Shown: one piece after another, positions 10,690-21,900 of the stretch
Numbering within the stretch: position 1 is the first letter of the stretch
Layout of the letters: the number at the start of each line of letters is the position of its first letter
Source: Dactylonectria macrodidyma
Taxonomy: Eukaryota > Ascomycota > Sordariomycetes > Hypocreales > Nectriaceae
Assembly (NCBI GenBank): GCA_020744425.1
Contig: JAGMUV010000003.1
Location: 434,001 to 498,000 of the forward strand
Length of the DNA: 64,000 bases
Direction: 5' to 3'
Notes under the pieces: model-generated
The model's database searches: none
The model's input: the letters and a program-made list of their open reading frames with translations, nothing else
Told to the model about the DNA's origin: nothing
Position numbers and translations under genes: made by a program

Positions 10690-11999
10690 TTTTTGAAGAG
10701 GAATGAAGGACCAATGCTATCGGCCCGATGACATGAGCTCGAACGTAGTATCACCAGAGGCATTTTGCGGCAGCAAGGGTTACTTAAATTTGATAAACAA
10801 CTTTGTTTTCCTTGCGCCTTGGTTATCATTAGCCTCGGAACTTTACATCTGGCACCTCGGAGGCTTTTGTTGGCTGTGTTTCGGCAAAAACAGCAACCCC
10901 GCATCAGGAAGCCACAGGACAATACTAACTGAAAATAGAGTGCTTAACTCTCGCCTGTTCAAAACAAGTCGAGAAGCATCCTGATCACCCTCCATCACTC
11001 TAACCAGGGTGTGGAGTTTCCTCGGCGAATGGTGGGTGGGCGCCAGAACACGACGCTGTCACGGGCCAGGCCCATATCCTTGCGGCTGTGCCGCAAGACG
11101 TACTAGGCTCGTGCGCGCCAGGGATAAGGAATCGTTCCACAGCTCAGGGGCACTTGGGAACTTCTTTCTTTCTTTTTCATCTTTGATATAAATAACAAGA
11201 GTAGTGGCGCGGGACCCCAATTCCCTGGGGCGACATTCAGTGGCAGTGTAACGTTCCATAAGAATTGAAAGTGGCTTGAAGGTTTTTTTGGTGTAGGGAG
11301 CAATAGTCAAGTGTCAGAGAGGCAAAGCTGCCTTTAATACACCGATCTAGTTCGTAGTTCTGTTTATCTAAATTAATACGTGTTAATATTAACGGAAAAA
11401 CGATTTAATCATGTGTCGTTAGCTCTGTCGCCGCCTGATATTATTGCAATATAAGAGCCTTACTCCACATTGTATATTATTTACTGTTTCAAGGCTGTCA
11501 CTGGCATAGGAATATATTGTCGGCCTTGGTTGTTCAATAGAAATTAACTACTCCACGACGAGCAGTCAATCTTGTTTAGTTATTCAAAATCCCAACATCC
11601 AGGTGAACTGCTCCTTTGCCTCAGATCCACTTGACACTGCCTTTTTTCCCCTTAGAGTCGGTGCCTTCCCATTCCCCTTAGATAGCCCGCTCAACCTGTA
11701 AGCTTAAGTACTAGGTCTGCCGTGGCCACTTTTATAGACGAGTCATCACTGTATGCTGCAAGTTAAATCCCAGGGACATCTATCGGAGCTAAAATAAGCT
11801 CGCGCGCGCATAGGACTGGTTAGAGGTAGGGGAGGAGAATGGTAAGAATCTAGATGTATTTCCACCTGGTGGCTCGCATTTCCAACGTACAGGTTCTATT
11901 CCAGGTCCGACCAATAGCAAGTTCCCGAGAATGTTAATTGAAGCTGTAGAAGCTGCCTTGCACTACAATTACCCTAGGCCTAGGTGCTATCAAGACCGC
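10690..11999. other. Intergenic, no gene seen
   Basis: About 1.3 kb between the start of the acyl-CoA synthetase and the stop of the hydrolase (both minus). Only short frames without motifs. An AT-rich stretch lies around 11,340-11,560. No repeat structure was recognised. Confidence 0.5.
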
Positions 12000-13124
12000 T
12001 CAGTTGAAATGCACAGACCCACTAAAAGTCGCTCCGGGGAACTGGTTCCCACTACCGTTAGTAATATTCTGAACATTTCCGTTTATGATGTTTCCGGAGC
12101 CGAAGTGGGTAGTCCCACTTGGCTTCTTGGTGTCCTTTTGTATCCGCGGTTCTCGCTGGCTGACGACTGGACCTTCGATCTGCGATTCCCATCTCACCAA
12201 CTCTCCAAGTACCCTTTTGAACCCACTGTCTTCATCACGCCCAAACTTAACCATGTCTCGATGATTGGCGTGGATGCTGATCAGGTTGTAACCCTCAATA
12301 GTCGCCGAGTCCTTGGACACTACTTTGCCAATCACAGGCAAGGGCAGCTCTTCGAAGAAGCAGGTTACTGCAGGAGAATCCCCGGCCGTTTGTCGCTCTC
12401 GTATCATAGACCAAAAGTTGTGTTGTATGAATTCAAGGACCTCGTTATTGGTCTCTAAGACGTCCAATAGTGATTTATTGACGGAAGTTGCCAGACCAAG
12501 AGCCGAAGCCGGTATCTTAGCCCAATTTGCCATCCAAGAGCCTCTATGAGGCGTACCCAGAAATATGATGCCCAAAGTACATTCAAACATATACTGAAGG
12601 TGGCTTTCCGGGTTGTTTCGCGAGAGCAGGATGGCCTGCTTACAGACAAGGCCGCCCAGGCTGTGTGCAACGAAAAGAAGCGGCCGAGAGGACGCATCAC
12701 AGGAAGCTCTGTCTGTTGCCAAGTCGTTGAGAAGATTCGTCGCATGATCAGTGAGCCGGTTCGATGATGTAACTGGGCTTTTCCTTATATATGCGTCGTA
12801 GCCATACGTGAGTATCCGAGCTCGGCTGAGCTTAGGCGGGAGCAGTGTCTTCGGCCACGGCGCGGACTGTCCTTTAGCAGTCCATGTGCTGTCTCTATTG
12901 CCACTCAGGCCATGGACAAAGCAGACATCAACCGTGGGGTTTGGGCAGTTGTGCAGCACCTTGACCCCTGCAGGGAAAGGCACCTCCGGACCACTTTTGA
13001 AGGACGAGTTGACGTCATTGTCAAGGCTTGCTTGCTGTACATCGCCTGTCGCGGTTTCTGGTGAATCGCCTTTCCACGAATGCTCCCCCTTCCATTTTGT
13101 GAAGAGTGTTTTCAGTATCTTCAT
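12000..13124 (-). CDS. SesB-like alpha/beta serine hydrolase with amyloid-like tail
   Basis: A 374-residue alpha/beta hydrolase of the SesB type, the esterase/lipase-like effector found fused to, or paired with, fungal NOD-like receptors. HGLSGNRDSTW (71-81) is the oxyanion loop, FVAHSLGGLVCKQ (151-163) the nucleophile elbow with Ser155, then GIIFLGTPHRGSWMA. The likely catalytic His lies in HANHRDMVKFGRDED. The last 34 residues are Gly/Asn/Ser-rich and form a likely signalling motif, listed separately. The frame stays open 52 codons upstream of 13124 but has no ATG there (it begins with TTG), so ATG 13124 is the start. No intron is needed. No complete receptor gene sits beside it; the only NACHT gene here is the broken one at the left edge. 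Role as a cell-death executor is family knowledge, not shown here. Confidence 0.82.
   Translation of the reverse strand: MKILKTLFTKWKGEHSWKGDSPETATGDVQQASLDNDVNSSFKSGPEVPFPAGVKVLHNCPNPTVDVCFVHGLSGNRDSTWTAKGQSAPWPKTLLPPKLSRARILTYGYDAYIRKSPVTSSNRLTDHATNLLNDLATDRASCDASSRPLLFVAHSLGGLVCKQAILLSRNNPESHLQYMFECTLGIIFLGTPHRGSWMANWAKIPASALGLATSVNKSLLDVLETNNEVLEFIQHNFWSMIRERQTAGDSPAVTCFFEELPLPVIGKVVSKDSATIEGYNLISIHANHRDMVKFGRDEDSGFKRVLGELVRWESQIEGPVVSQREPRIQKDTKKPSGTTHFGSGNIINGNVQNITNGSGNQFPGATFSGSVHFN
12003..12104 (-). other. Sigma-type amyloid signalling motif candidate (C-terminus of hydrolase)
   Basis: Codes for the last 34 residues of the hydrolase. The spaced elements GSGNIINGNVQN and NGSGNQFPGATFSGSVHF form an imperfect Gly/Asn repeat ending in a hydrophobic patch, without Pro-rich or charged interruption. 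This layout resembles sigma-type amyloid motifs that couple fungal NOD-like receptors to SesB effectors by prion-like templating. The resemblance is by eye. Confidence 0.55.
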
Positions 13125-13937
13125 TACCAGAGGCGTAGAGTTGTGCCGTGGTTTCAGCCCGTGGAGTTTTAGAGAAGGGGAAAAAAAAAGACTGCTCCTG
13201 TGCTTCGAAGGTGAGAAAATTGCAGTCCTCAGTAGTTGGCTGAACTGATGAGCTGCGAAGGCGGGAAGAACAAAACGCAAGCTTGACTGATGAGTGATAA
13301 ATATGAGGTTATTTGACGAGAAAAGAGGATTTGGAAAGCGGGCGGGGTACTGCCCAGCCGCAGCTCAGCCCTGACTCAGCCTGGGTTGAGTGGCGAATGC
13401 TAAGGCAGTTCGGCTTTGACGTATAAGGGTTCTCAGCCTCGTGAAATTGATAAGCAGAATTGCGATTGTACTCTAACAATTTGCTTGCCAGGGCACTTGT
13501 TTGGTACGATATTACGGGGAGGGAGATGCGAGTGCCTTTAAAGGTGTATGAGTGACGCAACCCCATCATCGAGTAGACTAGCTGGAAGAGCGTTTGGCTG
13601 AAGTTATTATATATACTCCCAGAAAGTCATCTATGTGATCTGGGTCCCGGTGTGAATTCATTTCTTCTTCCTCTTCTTTTTTTTGCTCCTCAATTCTCTT
13701 TGTTAAAATGATTGGTGCTCCCTCCCTTTGAACGATTTATACCTTCGTTATACATCCTGTTTCTTACCTACGTAGTTGAATAATTACCCCAGCCGACAAC
13801 CTTCATCATTATCGGTCGCGTCTGTGCGAATTAAGGAACTGAGGCTCGTAACTCGACGTTGATTCAGATTAGGCCTACCCAACTTCCTAATGTGTGGTAA
13901 ATTTAGAGTTGGGGTCATATTGAGAAGCTATGTTTGT
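13125..13937. other. Intergenic, no gene seen
   Basis: About 0.8 kb upstream of the hydrolase and downstream of the Cys-rich membrane protein. A pyrimidine-rich run lies at about 13,660-13,700. An 86-codon frame at 13,309-13,569 has no recognisable features. Confidence 0.45.
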
Positions 13938-14754
13938 CTAGCGTTTTGTCCGTTGTCCATCCAGTTCTGCTGGCAGCTCATTATTTTCCATTTCGTGCGC
14001 TATTCCTCCAGTGCAAGATTTTGGTTCCGGCTTCAGCGGTAGAGTAGTAGCGACTTGTTCGGGCGTCGACTTCATTCCATTCTTTCTCTGTTTTCGCCGT
14101 CGTAGGAGGAAGTATAATATCCCTGCTCCAGTGCCGACAGCTAAAACTGGGAGAATGACGGCGAGGATAACAACGGCGTCATGCGACAACCCCGATGACT
14201 TTTGCGATGATGCACTGACGGTTGTAGTTGTAGCTGCAGTGGCGGAGGCTGAGTTAGAAGCTGAGGTTGATACGCCCAACCCCGCATCAGCTGGCCTGAT
14301 GATGAAGGTCGTGGACGTCGCTGCACAGCCCCATGACGTGAGCTTAGCGTCATCGTCCGGTGCGGTCTGGAGGACAAACTTCAAGCAGAGTGAGGAGGAT
14401 CCATAGGTGCTGCAAGAAATTGAGCGTCATTCCGTCTTCGCAATGCCTAGAGAATGGGAGTCAAACCATTGCATGATTGGAGTCCGAGTGCAGAGGGAAG
14501 TTGGGGTGCCCCCACAGTATTTTACCCCAGCATCCTCGCAGGTCGCTGGGACATAACAGTATGTCGTGTCGCAACAGCCCCAAGACTTCCCTCCAGCGGG
14601 GGTGTAGCAGGAATGTGTTCCAGCACAGCCTACGGAGTAATCTGCAGAATATGAGCACTTGTGAGCAAACTGTCTTGACAAAGTAATACCTACTTGGGTT
14701 ATCATTGAAGATACCACAAACTTGGGCATCTGTTCCCCGCTTTCGTCCATTCAT
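13938..14754 (-). CDS. Cys-rich single-pass membrane protein (3 exons)
   Basis: Exons 14754-14694, 14641-14467 and 14409-13938 join in frame to 235 residues. The outer part is Cys-rich (GCAGTHSCYTPAGGKSWGCC, then TTYCYVPATCEDAG, then QCTYGSSSLCLKFVL across the second intron). This spacing matches a common fungal family of uncharacterised surface proteins with a Ser/Thr-rich stalk and one transmembrane helix. The stalk (about 115-155) is Ala/Ser/Thr-rich. The helix is AVVILAVILPVLAVGTGAGI, followed by a basic stop-transfer RRRKQRK and a short cytosolic tail. Introns are 52 and 57 nt; the second has donor GTTTGA, which is weak. From ATG 14754 there is no signal peptide; an upstream exon probably supplies it, and the 5' end is therefore uncertain. 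Function is unknown; a cell-surface sensor or adhesion role is only a guess. Confidence 0.7.
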
Positions 14755-15308
14755 CTCGTTGGAATGTGTCACGGTGAGTGAAGTCAGGTTGATGTAAGGA
14801 GACGGTGCATACCTCGCACCTAGCAACCCCACTCCTGACAACCCCTAGATTATAACGAGGCATAATGAATATAACGACCAACCGCACCTGGCGGTCAATC
14901 AAGCCATAGCTTCAGTAGCTGACCTGTCGCTCAACACGCTAGACACATGGCTTACGGAGTTTTCCGTCCAAACCAATAAAGCCACTAGCCGTTAAGTGTA
15001 CAACACAGCAAGCAGAAATTGACAGGAAGATGAAGGGCTTGCATTTGAACCGGCGTGAGGCTGGCTCGGGTGACTGGCTAGAAAATATGCTCGGCGTTAT
15101 GGGTGTGCAAGTTCTTAATAGGGATAAATTCATCAGTATAGCACTAGACTAGGAGACCTAAGAGAGATCAATTTCTGTATCTGTAGAAGCAACACATCGA
15201 AACTATTCCAATGCAGCCTTCGGATTATTGATATCCATATCAATCTCAGTTACCATCATATCCATGCGTAAACTCAATGCAGAGTAGACTAGGTTCTGAT
15301 CCATCCAA
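14755..15308. other. Intergenic, may hold missing 5' exon
   Basis: About 550 bp between the Cys-rich membrane protein and the FAD monooxygenase stop. The part next to 14,755 may contain the missing signal-peptide exon of the membrane protein; I could not identify it. Nothing else is recognisable. Confidence 0.4.
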
Positions 15309-16720
15309 CTAAGTTGACGGCTTAATGGGATGAGCCCAAGGAAACTTCCCAACCATCTGCTCCTCACCCGTAACATACTCAAAGACAGGCGTACGAGCAA
15401 GTGCCGGCGCATTGCGATTTGAAAAGAACTTCTGAAGTGACTGCTTCGAGAGGATGTGGCGATCCACAAACTTGTGAGTTGCATCCGACCACGTCGCAGC
15501 CCCGGTGGCCTGGCTTGCACCGGCGAGACCTGCTTTGACCGTCTCGAAGCGCGCGTGTTGATAGCCATCAAACGCAGCCAGGACTTGTTCCCTGGTCGGA
15601 AAAGCTTCCGGATCCGAGGCGCGGACGGCTTTGAAGGCGTGGTACAGCTCGTTGGCGAGCGCAACGACGTCGACGATGCCGTTGTTGCATCCCGCACCGG
15701 TGCTGGGTGTGAACTTGTGCGCCGCGTCGCCGACAAGGACGATTCGGTCCCAGCTCCAATGCTTGACGACGCCCTCCTCGAGATTCACCATGCCGGCTTG
15801 AGTCCGGTTGTCATAAGCATCCTTGATGGTCAACCCGCCCTCGATAATGGGCAGGTGACCCCATCGTTCGATGAACTTCTGCTCGTCTTCTTGGTTGTAC
15901 CGCGCTCCAACCCGCGTAGGCTTCTCCATGCGCTCGTACACGCCTATGACGGACGTCTCCTCGCCAGCAAAGAGCTGAAGAGTGCAATTGTAGCCGTGTG
16001 TTTCGCTGGCATCTCCAGCCTTGATCGGAGGGACCGTCGGAAAGCGTACCCACATAGCCCGGTATGTAGTCACAAACGGCTCCGCTTCGTTGACTTTATC
16101 CTCGGTGGTGGCGGGCGCTTTCAAGGCCGCCGTCCGCATCAGATCTCTCACCCGGCTGTGGGCTCCATCGGCGCCGACGAGGACGGTTCCGGTGTACGAG
16201 GTACCGTCGGCGCAAGTCACGCTGACGCCGTCGGGGCCGGAAGAAACATCAATGACCTTCTTCCCGGGAAGCAGTTTGGCCTGCGCCTCCGCTGGGAGGC
16301 TGTCATGCAGGGTTTGCATCAGATCGTGTCGGCTTATCACTCGTGGATATGCACCATGGCTATATGGTCGCCGTTAGCAATAGATATCAAGGGGGTGGAA
16401 TGTGTTGCAAGCGTGTTGGCTTACTTTTCCTTGAAATACGTGAACCATAGAGTATCACCAATATCACGTCCGTTGTGGTCGATGCGCCTGAAACGGCTCA
16501 TAGGCGAGCTGACACTCTCGATCTTGGGGAGCATGCCTAGCTGGCTCAACACACGTAATCCAATAGGAAGTAGAACAAGATTTGAGCCGGCATCTTCAAC
16601 AATCTTGGCGCGGCGCTCGAGCACAACAAAGTCAAGGTTTGCCTGTGAGAGGGAGTGTGCGGCTGTCAGGCCGACCGGGCCACCACCGACGATGATGACT
16701 TTAAAGGCATTTGAACTCAT
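15309..16720 (-). CDS. FAD-dependent monooxygenase (2 exons)
   Basis: Class A flavoprotein monooxygenase of the type common in fungal aromatic and secondary metabolism. Exons 16720-16425 and 16359-15309 with a 65-nt intron (donor GTAAGC, branch GCTAAC) give 448 residues, the family's usual size. The dinucleotide-binding GxGxxG is VIIVGGGPVGLTAA (about 8-21), the DG motif VLVGADGAHSRVRD (about 157-170) and the FAD ribityl-binding GD motif VLVGDAAHKFTPSTGAG (about 306-322). There is no obvious C-terminal membrane anchor. An in-frame ATG at 16789 would add 23 residues; MSSNAFKVIIVGGG is preferred because it puts the FAD motif at the expected distance from the start. A long antisense frame across this gene (15456-16760) is a shadow. 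Substrate is unknown. It lies beside the HD hydrolase on the same strand; a joint pathway is possible but unproven. Confidence 0.9.
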
Positions 16721-17622
16721 TGTGGGTAGCGTAGAGTGTTTTGCCGTAGAGGAGAGTTGATACGCTAGAAGTTTTCCAACGCTTGACATGTATTTGCTAA
16801 AGATTCACGGCTTAAAGCACTGACAAAGTTTGACGAAGTAGAGATGATTGCCTTCCACGGCATGACTGAGCTTCATTTTATACCCGTCTCCCCACGCAGC
16901 CTTCGGTTAGCAAGGTCCAAATCGAGACATCTGATGTTACTCTGGGGAAGCAGACATTGTAGCAGATGGCGTCCCGCCTGCAGTGAGTCGCAACTAGCCC
17001 GAGCTCTTATTGATTAAGCATATGTCACACATGCGCTGTTCCTGTGCTTGTTGCTTCGAATATAGAGTAGTTGCTGCATAGCTGACATCGAACTTGCGCT
17101 ACAACGGCTTGACATTTGCTTAACACCGTTGGCTCTAATTGCTGACAACGGCTCGACAAATCACAAGAGGCAGCGCGGCGCCATGTGGCTTCGGTAGATT
17201 CGCCGAACAGAGCGAGGGCTGCGGAGATAGGTACAGGTGCACTAGCCATGTCAGTCATGCAGGGACCTCGACTGGCAGCTAACCCGGTATCTCCGTCCAA
17301 AGTGCGGGGCGTTTGGGTTAGGGTTGTAGACCCATGTCGATAGAAAAGTATAGGGAGATTGTCATTGCCTTTCTCGGGACGGGTGCACTGATGCACCGAT
17401 TTAGACCCTTGTTGGTTATGGAGGGATAAGACGGAGGGTATCTGAAGAATGTCAGGCTTCGCTTTGGTCGTAACCACCCCGACCCCCATGCCATGGCCGC
17501 GTGGCATTCTCATAATAGAGCTAAGACGATTCGAACAATAGTAGAAGTTACGTTCGCATAGGTTATAAGTAGAAGTAGAAGTACGAGGCAAATGAAGCAA
17601 GAATAATTTCAATGTCAACTAT
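16721..17622. other. Intergenic, no gene seen
   Basis: About 0.9 kb between the FAD monooxygenase start and the HD hydrolase stop. A minus-strand frame of nearly 200 codons (17025-17618) starts with TTG and shows no motif; I treat it as chance. Confidence 0.45.
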
Positions 17623-18391
17623 CTATGTAAAGGTCGTTTCGACAAAGTCGATAAGTCGCCTCCCTTCCGGGTTATAGCCCTCAACAAATTGCGTGCCATA
17701 ATCGTTTTGGAAATTGTCTATATCCGCAAAATTTAACCTAGGAGCACACTAGCAGAACGAGAGATGGAGTACACTGACCGAAGGTAGTCTGAGGTTTGGT
17801 CCGGCAAAAGCCACACAGAATTCGACGAATACCGTTAGCCAAATCCAGGCGAGGGAACATCTCGTTGAGCGCATTCGACAAGTCCCACGAGATCGTTCCG
17901 GCGTTGTCGAGATTGGGACCCCGAAAGTCGGCCGCAACCCCAAGGGCACAGACCTTGACGACCGTTTGTTTGTGCAAAGCGATGGTAGCGGTCGTGTGCA
18001 ATGCAATGGCATCCCAAACCAACTGGGTCCGATGGTCGTCCCAGCCCTCCACTCTGCCATTCTGCTGCTCCTCCCGAATCCAACTACGAGCGGCTTCCGC
18101 TCCGTCCACCTCGAAACGTTTGTCCTCAGAAATAAGCTGGCCTGTGCAGTCCCAGCCAAGATCGTGAAAGATGGCGCTGATTGCGTGGGCCTCCAAATCC
18201 ATGTCCGGGAGAAGACCCTTTTCGTAGAGTTTCTGATAGACGACGACACCGAGGATCCATGTTCGCATCACATGGTTGAACGCCATGTCATCATTGTGAG
18301 CACGAGCATACGCCTGAGCGGCTTGAACAATCGGCGTGTCAACCAGGGTAACTCCCGCGATAACTCTAGTCGGAAGGTCGTTGGATGCCAT
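17623..18391 (-). CDS. HD-domain hydrolase, cyanamide hydratase family (2 exons)
   Basis: HD-superfamily metalloprotein of the fungal cyanamide hydratase family; the founding member converts cyanamide to urea. Exons 18391-17779 and 17717-17623 are joined by a 61-nt intron (GTCAGT...ATAG). They give 235 residues, close to the 244 of the known enzyme. Likely metal ligands are His40 (FNHVMRTW), His76-Asp77 (AIFHDLGWD) and His132 (ALHTT), plus the later Asp in GVAADFRGP. The second exon (TTFDNFQNDYGTQFVEGYNP) restores the usual C-terminus; the unspliced reading ends in unrelated residues. The start is ATG 18391 (MASNDLPTR); the frame upstream has only TTG. Many fungal homologues lie in secondary-metabolite clusters and probably have other substrates. 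The FAD monooxygenase next door on the same strand makes that a fair alternative. Confidence 0.9.
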
Positions 18392-18975
18392 TGTTTTGTC
18401 TTCTGTAGAATAACCAGACTGTGTGATGGTAATGTGTTTCAAAGGGCTTGTATTGTGAACTACAGTGGCTATTGACGACGAGCTAAGACTGCTATTTAAA
18501 CTCCAGCGAACATATTACTTCCGAGCACAGTCGGAACTTAGCATTGCAATGGCTGTTTAGCCAACAAGAATAGCCAGCAGCTTGTTCATCATTATCCAGG
18601 AATGTGAATTCTTGGAAAGTGATTGGTGGTTCCACGATTGACAAATCAAGGACTCCGGGTTGGGCACCTAATCTTCCGGCGCATTTAGTAATTAGTCAAC
18701 CCTCCGGGCATTGCATAGTATGTAGCCACTGTGTCTGCAAATTTTGTGTGCGCTGCTGAAGCAAGATCCGGTGCATCTCGGATAATGAGCTTTGCTTGTG
18801 TTGGATGATGTGGAATCATGAGTTGTGATTCCACATCGGTGTAGCCAATAGAAATCAGCGCTGCTGTCGCACCCCCTCGTTCAGTATTTCAGAGGTCAAT
18901 ATCTACGAAGAGACCCGATGTAAATTGTACGTGCAGGTGACTTATGAAATTGGTCTATTGAATTCAAGTCCTACA
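18392..18975. other. Intergenic between HD hydrolase and TPR-CHAT
   Basis: About 580 bp upstream of the HD hydrolase (minus) and downstream of the TPR-CHAT stop. A TATA-like CTATTTAAA lies about 100 bp upstream of the HD hydrolase ATG. The inverted repeat at 18807-18837 is listed separately. Confidence 0.45.
18807..18837. repeat. Perfect inverted repeat, 12-bp arms, 7-bp spacer
   Basis: GATGTGGAATCA (18807-18818) and TGATTCCACATC (18826-18837) flank the spacer TGAGTTG. It could form a hairpin downstream of the TPR-CHAT stop or act as a dimeric protein-binding site upstream of the HD hydrolase. Confidence 0.7.
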
Positions 18976-21900
18976 TTAGACCCCAAAATGAACATATGGA
19001 ACCCAATACATCACGCCAGGCCCTTCGTCCACTTCATGTAGAACCACATCCCTTGGCAATCTATCGCCCCTCCCGGCAGTAGGACATGCATCCCTAGCTT
19101 CCTCTCCCTTGCCAAGCTTTGTGTCATCTATCGTCTTGGCTCGCATAGTGTTCGCATTCAAACCCAGCCAACGATCTCGCAGGTGTCTGGTAGCGTTGTG
19201 AAGACCCTGGCACACGGAGAGGTCAGTCATCCCTCCATCGTGGATCCCTTTGTACGTCATTCTCGCCATGTCTACACACAGCTCATCATTGACTTCCCAC
19301 AAAGTCCCAATAACATGCCGAAATCCTGATAATTGGCACCCGCTAATCAAGTGGATGCTCTCATCAAAGAACTTTTCTTCTTTAATCTGGCCAGTCCCAC
19401 AAGCGGATAGATATGCAAGGAAAGGGGAATGTTTGCGGAGATTTAACCCAAGGAGATCAGCAACTGTAAGAGGATCTGTCCTCCCATCCTCCAGAACCAG
19501 TTGGCTTTTTGATGGATCGAGACCGTTCGTATGACCATGGCCAGCGAAATGGAATATCTGGCACTGCGGCATAGACGAGATGATGTTTTGTTTGCGTCGT
19601 GGCGGCTCCACAGTATCAAGTCCCATCGTTTTGCATAGACCGCGGATCGTGTCTATTTCCTTGGCTGCAAAGGGCAGGCTCGAATGCCCTGGTGTTGTCT
19701 TCATAGATATGAGCAGCGCTTGATCAGGGGTAACAGCTGGAATATGGCGGCGGCGACCATCTATAATTGCTTTGACGGATGAGCTGTAGGATGACATGAC
19801 CCGGTCAAGCACCGTGTCAGAAGAACCCTTGGCATGGTTTCCAGCGGCGTGAATGGGAAACTTTGCGAGGGGTCCCGTGGGAATCCACCAAACACGAGGC
19901 CACTCATTAACGGGAGGATCAGTGAAGCCGAGAGTGTTGAGAATTGGCTCCGCAATTTCATCCCATAACCATGATAAAACCTCAGGCCTTCCCAGGTCAC
20001 TCTCCCGCACCATCTCGTTCATTTCAGCTTCAGTAATATGGTGAAATGGAATTTGTCGTATTCGGTCTGGCTGAATCATGATGGCGTCACAACGATACTC
20101 ACTAACGTTGATAATGACGATTGGACCGTATTTAGCAGCATCTTGAATCTCCTCTATTCTTGGAGCAAGCAAAAAATCTTCAAATTCGGGTTGTTGGCGA
20201 ATCTCAGCAATCAGTCGATCAAGCTGCTTGCCTGTATCATACCGCCGTTGAGAGGCAGTGTTCTTGTAGGGGTCGACACCGTGTTCTAGCACCTCCGAAC
20301 TTGTGGCATGTTGTTCCAGCTCGCTTTGAAGGCGGGAGAACTCTGCTGCTAGCCGAGGATATTTCTGCTGCAAGTCAAGAACATCTGTTCGTAGTTCTTG
20401 CAAAGATGTACCAAGCACGCCTCGGCCCTGCTCGAGGAATCGGAGAGCAGCCAATGGACCCTTATGCGCATTCAATGCTGCTGCTGCTGCGTCCGAGGCA
20501 ACGCCGTTTATTTCGCTGAGAATGTGCTGTTTATCCGAGTTTGAGAGTGATCGCAAAACCAATTTAGGAATGAGAGGAATTGATATGGTTGAAGCCTCGT
20601 AGGCTTGCTCCCAGTCGTGGAGAAGGGCACAGATTCGAACAACCTGTCTCCCACCGAGGATTCGATCAATGTTGAGTGCGTTGGTTTGGTTGAGACAAGC
20701 TTTCCGATATGAGAGACTCTTTTTCAAGGCAGAAATATCTCCTGTTTTTAGATATTTGGCGCTGAGATGGTTTCCAAGATTGCTCATTCGTCGTCCCCGG
20801 TCGGCGTGATCATGTGGTGTTGCGTCAACGGCACCTTGGGAAAGTCGAGTGGCTTCCTCGAGGTCGTCCAATGCCCCAGTTATCCCATATTTTTCCTTAA
20901 ATCGGGTGGCGAGGATACTTGCGTATTTTGCCCACTCGGGGTGGTCTGTTGATCTAATATCCAAAGCCTCTTTCGTAAGACGAATAGCCTCATCGAGGTC
21001 AGCCGTTTCTCCAGTTTTTGAACATCGGCTCGCAAGTCGGCTTCCAAGATTACTTAACCGCCCTGCTCTGAGTGGATGGTCAGTTGGCGTCAACTCTAGA
21101 GCGTCTCGTCCAATCTGAATGGATTCTTCGAGGTCATTCATTGCTCCAGTTCTTATATGTCGATTGCGGAGATGATTTCCAAGATTATTCAAAACCCCTG
21201 GGCGGTCCCGGTGATCTTCCGGCGTTGCAGCTACAAGTTCTCTGCAAAATTGAATGGCTTCTTGAAGGTCTTCCATTGACCCCATCAGTGAATATCTCTC
21301 GCCAAGTCGAAGTCCTAGATTTCCCGCGTACGTAGGTCGATCACCATGGTCGTTTGACGTTGCGCTTATAGAATCTCGGGTAACTGCAATAGACGCTTCC
21401 AGGTCTTCTAGACTACCAGTGCGATGATATCTAGTGCTGAGCCGATTTGCAAGATTATCTAGTCGTTCTGGCCGGCTCGGATGGTTATCCGGAGTGGCCT
21501 CAACAACTTTTTTCGCAAGTCGAATGGCTTCTTCGAGATCGGCAATGTTTCCGGTTCGTAAGAATCGATCACCAAGTCGAATTCCAAGATTTGTATAGTA
21601 CATTATTCGGTCCGGACTCTCAGCTGGTGTTGCATCAATTGCTTCCCGTATGAGTTGAATAGCTTGTTCAAGATCGCCAATTGAACCAGTGCTCAGATAC
21701 CTTGCCCCGAATTGATTTCCAAGGCTGCTGAGGTATGCTGCTCGGTCCATATGGCCTCCTGGTATTGTATCTACAGCCTCCCGGGAGACCCGTATAGCTT
21801 CCTCAAGGTCGTCAACCGATCCGTTCCTTGTATGTCTCAGACCCAGTTGCATTCCAAGGTTACCTGAGTACATCCCTCGGTCGTTATAGCCCGTTGGTGT

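Noticed and set aside
13125..13280. 52-residue N-terminal extension of the hydrolase
   Set aside because: The open frame upstream of 13124 starts with TTG; there is no ATG in it, so it is 5' UTR in this model.
15456..16760. 434-codon plus-strand frame opposite the FAD monooxygenase
   Set aside because: Shadow of GC-rich coding sequence; the minus strand has all three FAD motifs and a clean intron.
17025..17618. 197-codon minus-strand frame before the HD hydrolase
   Set aside because: Starts with TTG, has no motif, and composition resembles non-coding neighbours.
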